From NCBI RefSeq assembly GCF_900102075.1, contig NZ_FNAV01000007.1, positions 124,001-188,000 of the forward strand: a DNA stretch of 64,000 bases, given 5' to 3'. The notes under the pieces were generated by a model that ran no database searches, had not been told where the DNA came from, and saw nothing but the letters and a program-made list of their open reading frames with translations. The translations under genes were made by a program, and so were the position numbers. This document shows positions 34,284-43,007 of the stretch, one piece after another (the first letter of the stretch is position 1; every line of letters starts with the position of its first letter). Origin of the DNA: Salipiger thiooxidans. Its GTDB lineage: Bacteria > Pseudomonadota > Alphaproteobacteria > Rhodobacterales > Rhodobacteraceae.

Positions 34284-36383
34284 ATGTCTGTCGAGCAAAG
34301 GATACGGGTGGCGTCGGACGTTGGGGGCACCTTCACCGACAGCATCGCCTACGATTCCACCAGCCGCCGCATCACCGTCTCGAAGGTGTCGACCACGCCG
34401 GAGAACCGCGCGCTGGGAACCGCCGAAGGGCTGAAGAAGGCACTTGCGCTGCAGGGCGCGACCGGGCGCGACGTGTCCTACATCGGGCATGGCATGACCA
34501 CCGCGACCAACGCGGTGATCCAGCGCAACGGCGCGCGGACGGCCTTCCTGACCAACCGCGGCTTCCGCGACCTGCTGCTGATCGGGCGCCAGAACCGCCC
34601 GACGCTCTTCGACATCACCGTGGTCCGGCCCGAGCAGCTTGTCCCGCGCGAGCTCTGCTTCACCGCAGGTGGCCGGCTCGACTATGCCGGGCAGGAGATC
34701 GAGCCTCTTGACGAGGGCGATGTGCGGGCCGCGGCGCGCGACATGGCCGCCGCCGGGGTCGAGGCGGTGGGGATCCTGTTCCTCCATGCCTACGCCAACC
34801 CGGTGCACGAGCAGCGCGCCCGCGAGATCCTCGAGCAGGAGCTGCCCGGCGTCGCGATCTGCGCCTCGACCGAGATCAACTCGGAGTTCCGCGAATACGA
34901 ACGCGCCAGCACCACGGTGTTGAACGCCTACCTGCGCCCGGTGATGGAAACCTACCTGCGCACGCTCTCGAGCATCCTGCAGGACCCCGAGAAGGGGCTC
35001 GGCATGGGCGAGGACCGTCCGGTGATGGTGATGGACGCCGCGGGCGGGCTCATGAGCCTCGACAGTGCCCGCGAAAAGCCGGTGCATACAGTGCTCTCCG
35101 GGCCCGCGGGCGGGGTGGTCGCCGCGGCCCACGTGGCGGGCGAGGCGGGCCTTCCCGACATCATCACCATGGACATCGGCGGGACTTCGACCGACATCAG
35201 CCTGATCCGCGACGGCGTGCCCGAGATCACCCGCAGCGCCTCGCTCGAGACCGTGCCGATCCAGTTGCCGGTGATCGACATCAACGCCATCGGGGCCGGG
35301 GGCGGCTCGATCGCCTGGATCGACGAGGGCGGCGCGCTGCGCGTGGGTCCGATGAGCGCCGAGGCGGTGCCGGGGCCGGTGTGCTATGGCCGTGGAGGCG
35401 ACCGCCCCACGGTGACCGATGCCAACATCGTGCTGGGCCGCTTCGACGGCAGCTCGCGGCTTGGCGGCACGCTAGAGCTTGACGTGACCGGCGCCGCGCG
35501 CGTGATCGAACGGGACATCGCGGGGCCGCTGGGGCTGAGCCTCGAAGAGGCGGCGGCTGGCATCCTGCGGGTGGCGCATGCCAACATCGTGCGCGGCATC
35601 CGCGTCGTCTCGGTCGAGCGCGGCTACGACCCGCGCGACTTCGCGCTGGTGCCCTTCGGCGGCGCGGGGCCGATGCACGGCAGCCCGGTGGCGCGCGATC
35701 TCAAGATGCCGAGCGTCATGGTGCCGCCGACGCCGGGCATCCTTTGTGCGCTCGGTCAGCTGATCTCGGACCTGCGGCACGATTTCGTCGAGACCCACGT
35801 GGCGCGCTTCGCCGATCTCGGCGAGGCCGGGGCCGGAGCGCTGATCGAACGGCTGGTGCAGCGTGCGACCGAGCACCTTGCCGCCGATGGTGTGCCCGAG
35901 GACCGGCGGGTCTTCGAGATCCGGCTCGACCTGCGCTACGAAGGCCAGAGTTTCGCCCTGCCCATCGCCGCCGATCCGGCGCAACCGGGCTGGTGGGACG
36001 CGCTGCCCGAAGCCTTCAACGCGGCGCATCTGGCCCGCTTCGGCCACGCCGACCCGAGCGCCCCGCTCGAGGTGGTGGGCGTCAACGTCACCGGCATCGG
36101 CCGCATCGACAAGCCCGCGCTGCCCGAACTGCCCGAGGGCAGCGGTTCGCCTGCCGAGGACGCCCTGCGCGGCACCCGGCGGATCTATTTCGAACCGGGC
36201 GACGGCGGCGGCGAGGGCGCCTGGCACGAGGCCCGGGTCTGGGCACGCGACGGCCTCAGGGCCGGCGACGTGATCGCGGGACCCGCGGCCATCGAGGAGG
36301 TCTCCTCCACCACCATCCTTTATCCCGGCGACCGCGCGACGGTCCACAAGTCGGGAAGCATTCTCGTGGAGGTCGCGGAATGA
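34284..36383 (+). CDS. Hydantoinase/oxoprolinase A-type subunit (HyuA family), first copy
   Basis: The 699-residue protein has the N-terminal ATP-binding signature SDVGGTFTDSIAYD (11-24), the G-M-T-T-A-T-N-A-V-I segment near 71-80 and the actin-fold block TMDIGGTSTDISLI near 295. HyuA subunits use ATP to activate a cyclic amide or a ketone (hydantoin, oxoproline, caprolactam, acetone) for ring opening or carboxylation together with HyuB. Start ATG 34284 follows the operator. Its end overlaps hyuB (ATGA). First gene of a seven-gene operon; substrate unknown. Confidence 0.93.
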   Translation: MSVEQRIRVASDVGGTFTDSIAYDSTSRRITVSKVSTTPENRALGTAEGLKKALALQGATGRDVSYIGHGMTTATNAVIQRNGARTAFLTNRGFRDLLLIGRQNRPTLFDITVVRPEQLVPRELCFTAGGRLDYAGQEIEPLDEGDVRAAARDMAAAGVEAVGILFLHAYANPVHEQRAREILEQELPGVAICASTEINSEFREYERASTTVLNAYLRPVMETYLRTLSSILQDPEKGLGMGEDRPVMVMDAAGGLMSLDSAREKPVHTVLSGPAGGVVAAAHVAGEAGLPDIITMDIGGTSTDISLIRDGVPEITRSASLETVPIQLPVIDINAIGAGGGSIAWIDEGGALRVGPMSAEAVPGPVCYGRGGDRPTVTDANIVLGRFDGSSRLGGTLELDVTGAARVIERDIAGPLGLSLEEAAAGILRVAHANIVRGIRVVSVERGYDPRDFALVPFGGAGPMHGSPVARDLKMPSVMVPPTPGILCALGQLISDLRHDFVETHVARFADLGEAGAGALIERLVQRATEHLAADGVPEDRRVFEIRLDLRYEGQSFALPIAADPAQPGWWDALPEAFNAAHLARFGHADPSAPLEVVGVNVTGIGRIDKPALPELPEGSGSPAEDALRGTRRIYFEPGDGGGEGAWHEARVWARDGLRAGDVIAGPAAIEEVSSTTILYPGDRATVHKSGSILVEVAE

Positions 36384-37954
36384 GCGGTTTCGATCCGATC
36401 CGGCTGGAAGTGCTGCGCAACGCGCTCGAGGCGACGGCGCAGGAAATGGGCTCGGTGCTGAAGCTCACCTCGTTCTCGCCCAACATCAAGGAGCGTATGG
36501 ACGCCTCCTGCGCGATCTTCACCGCCGATGCCGAGCTGGTGGCGCAGGCCGAGCACGTGCCGGTGCATCTGGGCTCGATGCTGCGCGCGGTGGGGCCGAC
36601 GCTGGAGCGCACGGGCGCGCTGGCCGATGGCGACGTGGTCATCGTCAACGACCCCTATGTCGGCGGCGCGCACTTGCCGGACATCACGCTCATCGCGCCG
36701 GTGTTCATCGACGGGCGGCGGGTGGCCCACGTGGCGACGCGGGCGCACCATTCCGATGTGGGCGGGATGGAGCCGGGCTCGATGCCCGGGCGCTCGACCG
36801 AAATCTTCCAGGAAGGCCTGATCATTCCGCCGGTGCGTCTCTACCGGGCCGGCGCGCTGCAGGAGGACATCCTCGAGATGGTGCTGGCCAACGTCCGCAC
36901 CCCTGAAGAGCGGCGGGGCGATCTCAACGCCCAGCTTGCGGCGCTCCGGATCGGGGCGCGGCGCATGGGCGAGCTGGCGGAGCGCTTCGGCGCCGAGACG
37001 CTCGAGCAGGGGCTGGGGGCGATCCTCGACTACACCGAGCGCCGGATGCGGGCACGGATGGCCGAGCTGCCCAAGGGCGTGTGGTACGCCGAGGACTGCC
37101 TCGACAGCGACGGCTCCTCGGACGAGCCGGTGCGGATCAAGGTCCGGGTCGAGCTGACCGGCGACCGCTTCCTGTTCGACTTCGCGGGCACTTCGCCGCA
37201 GGTCCGCGGCAACGTCAACGCGGTGGCACCGATGTGCTGGTCGGCGACCTTCTACTGCCTCAAGCTCTTGACCGACGCGAGCCTCCCGCCCAACGCGGGC
37301 GTGCTGCGGCCGGTGACGGTCGACATCCCCAGGGGCAGCTTCCTTGACGCGCAGCGCCCGGCGGCGGTCTGCGCGGGCAACACCGAGACCACCCAGCGGC
37401 TTGCCGACACCATCCTGCGCGCCTTCGCCCAGATCGCGCCCGAGCGCATCGCGGCGGCCTCGAACGGCACCATGAACCTCATCGGCATCGGCGGTACCGA
37501 CCCGCGCAACGGCCGGCCCTACACCTATATCGAGACCTCGGGCGGCGGGCAGGGCGGGCGTCCCATGGGCGCGGGCATGTCGGGCGTGCACGCCAACATG
37601 TCCAACACGCTCAACACCCCCATCGAGGCGCTCGAGATCAGCTACCCGCTGCGCTGCCTGCGCTACGAGCTGCGCGAGGGCACCGGCGGCGAGGGCCGGA
37701 ACCGCGGCGGCGACGGCGTGGTGCGCACCATCCAGATCGTCGGCCACGACGCGCGGGTCTCGTTGCAGACCGACCGCAGGGCCTTTGCGCCCTACGGGCT
37801 GCACGGCGGGGGCGATGGTGCGAAGGGGCGCAACTCCACCATTGCCCGCGACGGCGCGGTCCAGACGCAGCCCGCCAAGGGCTCGCTCACGCTCGGCGAC
37901 GGCGAGGCGGTGATGCTCGAGACGCCGGGAGGCGGCGGCTGGGGCACGCCCTGA
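36380..37954 (+). CDS. Hydantoinase/oxoprolinase B-type subunit (HyuB family), first copy
   Basis: This 524-residue protein is the HyuB partner. Seen are the start FDPIRLEVLRNALEATAQEM, D51-region DASCAIFTADAELV, the metal-site block VNDPYVGGAHLPDIT (about 90-104), whose Asp and His residues correspond to the metal ligands of the family, and the C-terminal RGGDGVVRTI and LHGGGDGAKG blocks. The ATG at 36380 overlaps hyuA. It would catalyse hydrolysis or carboxylation of the phosphorylated substrate made by HyuA. A 79-base gap leads to the TRAP genes. Confidence 0.93.
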   Translation: MSGFDPIRLEVLRNALEATAQEMGSVLKLTSFSPNIKERMDASCAIFTADAELVAQAEHVPVHLGSMLRAVGPTLERTGALADGDVVIVNDPYVGGAHLPDITLIAPVFIDGRRVAHVATRAHHSDVGGMEPGSMPGRSTEIFQEGLIIPPVRLYRAGALQEDILEMVLANVRTPEERRGDLNAQLAALRIGARRMGELAERFGAETLEQGLGAILDYTERRMRARMAELPKGVWYAEDCLDSDGSSDEPVRIKVRVELTGDRFLFDFAGTSPQVRGNVNAVAPMCWSATFYCLKLLTDASLPPNAGVLRPVTVDIPRGSFLDAQRPAAVCAGNTETTQRLADTILRAFAQIAPERIAAASNGTMNLIGIGGTDPRNGRPYTYIETSGGGQGGRPMGAGMSGVHANMSNTLNTPIEALEISYPLRCLRYELREGTGGEGRNRGGDGVVRTIQIVGHDARVSLQTDRRAFAPYGLHGGGDGAKGRNSTIARDGAVQTQPAKGSLTLGDGEAVMLETPGGGGWGTP

Positions 37955-38033
37955 CGACCGACCGACAGGACGACAGCACAGAGAGGCGGGGCCACCGCCC
38001 GGGACACCACGACACAACAAAGGACCAACAGGA

Positions 38034-39041
38034 ATGACAGACCATCAAACGTATCGCGGCCGGATGCTCCTGGCATCGCTGGCCCTTCTCGGGGTCACCG
38101 CGGGTGCGGCGCAGGCCGAGACCTGGCGCTTCGCCCACAAGCAGCCCGCCGACAGCCCCGAGGGCGTCGTCTACCAGTTCTTCGCCGACCGCGTGGCCGA
38201 GCTCACCGATGGCGATCTCGAGATCCAGGTGTTCCCGGCGGAGCAGCTCGGCAAGGAAGACTCGATCCTTGAACAGCTCGAGCTCGGCACCGTGAACTTC
38301 TACGCCGAGGACGCCTTCTTCCTTCAGAAATGGGTGCCCGAGATCAAGTGGGTCGCCCCGCACTTCCTGTTCCAGAGCCGCGAGGAGTGGGTCGAGTTCA
38401 CCAACTCCGACCTCGTGAAGGGCTGGTTCGAGACCGCCGAAGAGGTGGCGGGCGTGCGGGCGCTCGGCGAGCCGATGGCGATGGTGCGCGGGCCGTACCG
38501 GGTGCTGATCTCGGATCGTCCGATCGAGCGCTACGAGGACATCGAGGGGCTCAAGCTGCGCATGTACCCCGACGAGCTGGCCATCGAAGTGTGGCGCAGC
38601 CTTGGCGCCGACCTGCAGATGCTGGCCTGGACCGAGACCTACCAGGCGCTGCAGTCGGGTGTGGCCGAGGCCGTCACCAGCCCCGCGGCGCTGGTCGAGG
38701 CGATGAAGTTCTACGAACAGGCGCCCTACATCACCCGCACCAACGAGTTCTGGCAGGGCCTGCCCTACATGATGAACGCCGCCGCCTTCGACGCCCTTCC
38801 AGAGAAGGACCAGCAGGCGCTGCTTCAGGCCCATGCCGAGGCCGGTGACTACTCGATGAAGCTGATGACCGAGAACGCCGAGGCGATGCGCGCCGCGGTC
38901 GAGGCGCAGGGCGTGACCTTCACCGAGATGCCGCTCGAGCCGCTGTTTGCGCGCATGGCCGACTGGTACCGCGAGCGCGACGCTGCGGGCGAGTTGCCCA
39001 AGGGGCTGATCGACGCCGCTCTCGGCGGCTCGGAAGACTGA
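38034..39041 (+). CDS. TRAP transporter substrate-binding protein, DctP family (hydantoinase cassette)
   Basis: The 335-residue protein has a signal peptide (hydrophobic core about 10-22, cleavage near AAQA-ET) and a DctP domain with W-R-F-A-H-K-Q-P at its start, the M-V-R-G-P-Y-R-V binding-Arg region near 147-154 and S-P-A-A-L near 220. It would bind the acid or amide feeding the two HyuAB pairs. The gene lies between the pairs, 12 bases before the small permease, without the stem-loop seen after other binding proteins here. Confidence 0.93.
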   Translation: MTDHQTYRGRMLLASLALLGVTAGAAQAETWRFAHKQPADSPEGVVYQFFADRVAELTDGDLEIQVFPAEQLGKEDSILEQLELGTVNFYAEDAFFLQKWVPEIKWVAPHFLFQSREEWVEFTNSDLVKGWFETAEEVAGVRALGEPMAMVRGPYRVLISDRPIERYEDIEGLKLRMYPDELAIEVWRSLGADLQMLAWTETYQALQSGVAEAVTSPAALVEAMKFYEQAPYITRTNEFWQGLPYMMNAAAFDALPEKDQQALLQAHAEAGDYSMKLMTENAEAMRAAVEAQGVTFTEMPLEPLFARMADWYRERDAAGELPKGLIDAALGGSED

Positions 39042-39053
39042 TCCGGGACCGAC

Positions 39054-39605
39054 ATGACCACACACCGCCCGCCCAATTGCGGACCGGCATGGTTCCGCGG
39101 CGCCAACCGTCTGCTCGACGGCGCCGCGGGGCTGTTCCAGACCGCTGCCGAACTCCTGCTGACCGTCATGCTGGTGATCAACTTTGCCAACATCGTGCTG
39201 CGCAACACCGGACAGCCGAGCCTGCTGTGGGTCTCGCCCTGGACGCTCGTGCTGATGGTCTGGGCGGTGTTTCTCGGCTTTTTCGTCATGTACCGCCGCC
39301 ATCTCGACATCGTGCTCGGGCTGGTGATCGACCGGCTGGGGCCGTTCGGGCGGCGCATGGCGCGGGTCCTGACCGCCTTGGCGGGGCTCGCGTTCACGCT
39401 GATCCTGCTGGCCGAGACGCCGCAGATCCTGGCCCGCCAGCGCGGCACGATGGAGCTCATCGGCCTGACCCGCTACTGGCTGTCGCTGCCGCTGCTGGCC
39501 TCGGCGGCGATGCTGACGCTGCATTTCCTGACCGATCTCATCGGCGTGCTGGCCGGCTGGGCCGACGATGACGCGCCCGGCAGCGAGGAGGCCGCGCAAT
39601 GGTAG
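39054..39605 (+). CDS. TRAP transporter small permease, DctQ family
   Basis: The 183-residue protein has four predicted helices (about 30-50, 62-82, 103-125 and 141-165). The L-L-W-V-S-P-W-T-L-V segment replaces the usual W-x-E-E motif at helix two, a small departure from the consensus. It overlaps the large-permease start by seven bases. Inner-membrane part of the importer in the hydantoinase operon. Confidence 0.9.
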   Translation: MTTHRPPNCGPAWFRGANRLLDGAAGLFQTAAELLLTVMLVINFANIVLRNTGQPSLLWVSPWTLVLMVWAVFLGFFVMYRRHLDIVLGLVIDRLGPFGRRMARVLTALAGLAFTLILLAETPQILARQRGTMELIGLTRYWLSLPLLASAAMLTLHFLTDLIGVLAGWADDDAPGSEEAAQW

Positions 39606-40891
39606 CCATCACCATCTTCGGCCTGTTCTTCGTGCTGATGACGCTGGGGGTTCCGGTGGTCGTGGCACTGGCCGCGGGCACCCTTGCTGGGTTCTGGCAG
39701 ATCGGCCTCGCCGACAACCTGCGGGTGCTCTACACCTTCCCGCTCAACATCCTCGAAGGCGTACACACGCCCGCGCTGACGGCGGTGCCCTTCTTCATCC
39801 TCGCCGGTCACCTGATGGGCGCCATCGGTCTGACCGAGCGCATCTTCAGCCTCGCCAACGCGCTGGTGGGCCACCTGCGGGCGGGCCTCGCGCAGGTCAA
39901 CGTCATGTGCTCGCTGCTCTTCGGCGGCGTCACCGGCTCGGCCATCGCCGACGTCGCGGGTATCGGCAATCTCGTCATCGCCCAGATGGAGCGCCACGGC
40001 TACCCGCGCGCCTTCTCGGCGGCGCTCACCTGCGCCAGCTCGGTGATCGGGCCGACCATGTGGCCGTCGGTGCCGCTGCTGATCTACGCGTTCGGCGCGC
40101 AGGTCTCGGTCGAGCGCATGTTCCTTGCGGGGATCGGGCCGGGGCTGGTGCTGGTCATCGCGCTGATGGTCTACAACCGCTGGGTCGCGGGCCGCTTCGA
40201 CGTGCCGCTGTCGCCGCGTCCGACCCGCAAGGTGCTGGTCTCCGAGGTCTCGCGTTCCGGCTGGGCGCTGCTGGCGCCGCTCATCATCATCGGATCGGTC
40301 ACCGGCGGCTTCGCCACGCCGGTCGAGGCGGGCGTCATCGCCTGCGCCTACACGCTGATCCTGGGCCTCGGCTACCGGACGCTGGCCTTCGGCAAGCTGC
40401 GCCGCGCCGTGGGAGAGACCATCATCCTGTTCGGCTCGATCCTGATGATCATCGGCGTGACCCACGCCATGGGCTTCGTGCTCACCTACGACCGGGTGCC
40501 GCAGACCATCGCCGAGGCGGTGCTGGGCCTCACCGAGAACAAGTACCTGTTCCTGCTGCTGGTGATCGTCTTCTTCCTGCTGCTGGGCATGATCCTCGAG
40601 AACATCCCGGCGATGATCATCCTGATCCCGATCATGATGCCGCTGGTCGATCACTTCGGCATCGACCGGGTGCATTTCGGACTGATCATGGTCTACGGCC
40701 TGCTGATCGGCATCGTCACCCCGCCCGTGGGTGTGGCACTCTTCATCGTGACGCGGATCGCGGACATCTCGTTCGAGCGCGTGTGCTGGGCGGCGGCACC
40801 CTTCCTCGTGCCGCTGATCCTCGTGCTCTTCATCATCACTTACGCGCCGGGGGTCGTTCTCTTCCTCCCGGACCTGCTGCTTGGGAACTGA
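39599..40891 (+). CDS. TRAP transporter large permease, DctM family
   Basis: The 430-residue permease shows the G-V-T-G-S-A-I-A-D-V-A-G-I-G segment near 117, S-V-I-G-P-T-M-W-P-S-V-P near 146 and the C-terminal IVTPPVGVALFI motif near 370. The replacement of the usual IPPS by MWPS at the first hairpin is unusual for DctM. Starts inside the small-permease gene; its stop lies five bases before the second hyuA start. Confidence 0.93.
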   Translation: MVAITIFGLFFVLMTLGVPVVVALAAGTLAGFWQIGLADNLRVLYTFPLNILEGVHTPALTAVPFFILAGHLMGAIGLTERIFSLANALVGHLRAGLAQVNVMCSLLFGGVTGSAIADVAGIGNLVIAQMERHGYPRAFSAALTCASSVIGPTMWPSVPLLIYAFGAQVSVERMFLAGIGPGLVLVIALMVYNRWVAGRFDVPLSPRPTRKVLVSEVSRSGWALLAPLIIIGSVTGGFATPVEAGVIACAYTLILGLGYRTLAFGKLRRAVGETIILFGSILMIIGVTHAMGFVLTYDRVPQTIAEAVLGLTENKYLFLLLVIVFFLLLGMILENIPAMIILIPIMMPLVDHFGIDRVHFGLIMVYGLLIGIVTPPVGVALFIVTRIADISFERVCWAAAPFLVPLILVLFIITYAPGVVLFLPDLLLGN

Positions 40892-40895
40892 TACC

Positions 40896-43007
40896 ATGAC
40901 CGGAAAGCTGCGCATCGCCGCGGACATCGGAGGCACCTTCACCGATGTCGCACTCATCCGCGCCGACAGCACCATCGCCACGCGCAAGGTCTCGTCGACA
41001 CCCGACGACTACGCCCGCGGCGTAGCCGAAGGCATCCTCGAGCTGGTCGAGGTCGAGGCTTTGTCGCCCGACGAGATCGGCGAGGTCATGCACGCCTGCA
41101 CCGTGGCCACCAACGCCATTCTCGAGGGCAAGGGCGCGAAGACCGCGCTGATCACCACCGAGGGCTTCCGCGACGTGCTCGAGATGCGCCGCATCCGGGT
41201 GCCGCGGCTTTACGATCCGCTCTACGAGAAGCCCCCCGCACTGTCCCCGCGCAAGTGGCGCTACGAGGTCACAGAGCGGCTCGACCACAAGGGCAACGTG
41301 CTGACCGCGCTCGACGAGGCCAGCGTGCTCGAGGCGATCGGCCGGATCCGCGACAGCGGCGTCGAGGCGGTGGCGGTGTGCCTGCTGCACTCCTACGCCA
41401 ACCCCGCGCACGAGCGGCGCATCGGCCAACTGCTCGCCGAGCACCTGCCGGGGATGTATGTCTCGCTCTCGGTCGACGTGCTGCCCGAGATCCGCGAGTA
41501 CGAGCGGACCTCGACCACCGTGATCAACTCCTTCGTCGGCCCGCCGGTGAAGACCTACCTCGACTCGCTGCGCGACCGGCTGGCGGCGGCCAGGCTGCCC
41601 TCGCAATTCTTCATGATGCACTCGGCGGGCGGGATCGTGGACAGCCGTACCGTGGTCGCCAAGCCCGCGCAGATCGTCGAATGCGGCCCGGCGGCGGGCG
41701 TGATCGGGGCACGGGCGGTGATGCTCGAGGCCGGCTTCACCGACGCCATCACCTTCGACATGGGCGGCACCACCGCCAAGGCCTCGCTGATCGAGGGCGG
41801 CGCGCTGATCCGGGCCGACGACTACGAGGTCGGCGGCGGCATCTCGCTGTCGTCGAAGCTCGCCAAGGGCGGCGGCTACGCGCTGAAACTGCCGGTGATC
41901 GACATTTCCGAGGTCGGCGCCGGCGGCGGCTCCATCGTCTGGCAGGACCGGGCGGGGGCGCTCAAGGTCGGGCCGCACAGCGCGGGCGCCTATCCGGGCC
42001 CCGCCTGCTACGGCACCGGCGGCACCGAGCCCACGGTCACCGACGCCAACATGGTTCTGGGCTTCCTCAACCCCGAGGCGCTGGCCGGCGGCGCCGTGCC
42101 GGTGGACCCCGAACTCAGCCGCGCGGCGCTCGAGCGTGTGGTGGCGGGCCCGATGGGGATCGAGCTCGACCGTGCCGCGCATGGCGTGCACGAGCTGGTG
42201 TCGACAGTGATGACCCGCGCTGTGAAGTCGGTGACGACCTTTCGGGGCCTCGACCCGCGCGACTTCGCGATGATCGCCTTCGGCGGCAACGGCGGCATTC
42301 ACTCGGTCTCGCTCGCCCGCTCGCTGGGAGTGCGCACGGTGATCGTGCCGCCGGGTGCGGGCGTGCTGTCGGCGCTGGGGCTGCTCTACGCCGATATCGA
42401 GACCTCGGCCTCCGCGGCGCTTCTCAGGAGGCTCGACGCGGTGGCGCCCGAGGCGGTGGCCGAGGGCTTTGCGGCGCTGGCCGCGCAGACCGCCGCCGAG
42501 CTTGGCCGCGAGATCGACACCGTCGAGCTGATCCACGAGGCCGACTTCCGCTATCGTGGGCAGGCCTTCGAGCTGACGCTGCCCTTCGCGGGCGGGCTGG
42601 CGCTGACCCCCGAGGCCACCGCCACGGCGCGCGAGGAGTTCGACGCCGCGCATGAACGCTCGTACGGCTACCGTCTGGCCGAGACCCCGGTCGAGATCGT
42701 CAGCCTGCGGGTCACCGCGCGGGTGCAGAAGGGGGCGGGCAGCCTGCCCGAGTACCGCCGCCGCGAGGCCGCGCCCGAGCGTCGTCGCAGTGTCTACTTC
42801 GGCCCCGAGTGGGGCCGCGTGGACACCGCCGTGATCAACCGCGCCGCCCTTCTGGCGGGCACCCGTCAGGGTCCTGCGATCATCGAGGAATACGAGGGCA
42901 CCACCATCGTGCCGCCCGATTGCACCGCGGCGCTCGACGCCAAGGGCAACATCATCGTCACCCTGCCGGTGGCGGCAGAGATCACCGAAAAGGAGGCCGC
43001 CGAATGA
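40896..43007 (+). CDS. Hydantoinase/oxoprolinase A-type subunit (HyuA family), second copy
   Basis: This 703-residue protein resembles the first copy in layout but not in detail: ADIGGTFTDVALIR (residues 8-21), C-T-V-A-T-N-A-I-L near 70 and TFDMGGTTAKASLIE near 285. The T-A-K in place of T-D-I after the second glycine motif matches the N-methylhydantoinase A/acetone-carboxylase-beta type more than oxoprolinase. I use ATG 40896; a TTG 15 bases earlier lies inside the permease gene. Its end overlaps the second hyuB (ATGA). Confidence 0.92.
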   Translation: MTGKLRIAADIGGTFTDVALIRADSTIATRKVSSTPDDYARGVAEGILELVEVEALSPDEIGEVMHACTVATNAILEGKGAKTALITTEGFRDVLEMRRIRVPRLYDPLYEKPPALSPRKWRYEVTERLDHKGNVLTALDEASVLEAIGRIRDSGVEAVAVCLLHSYANPAHERRIGQLLAEHLPGMYVSLSVDVLPEIREYERTSTTVINSFVGPPVKTYLDSLRDRLAAARLPSQFFMMHSAGGIVDSRTVVAKPAQIVECGPAAGVIGARAVMLEAGFTDAITFDMGGTTAKASLIEGGALIRADDYEVGGGISLSSKLAKGGGYALKLPVIDISEVGAGGGSIVWQDRAGALKVGPHSAGAYPGPACYGTGGTEPTVTDANMVLGFLNPEALAGGAVPVDPELSRAALERVVAGPMGIELDRAAHGVHELVSTVMTRAVKSVTTFRGLDPRDFAMIAFGGNGGIHSVSLARSLGVRTVIVPPGAGVLSALGLLYADIETSASAALLRRLDAVAPEAVAEGFAALAAQTAAELGREIDTVELIHEADFRYRGQAFELTLPFAGGLALTPEATATAREEFDAAHERSYGYRLAETPVEIVSLRVTARVQKGAGSLPEYRRREAAPERRRSVYFGPEWGRVDTAVINRAALLAGTRQGPAIIEEYEGTTIVPPDCTAALDAKGNIIVTLPVAAEITEKEAAE

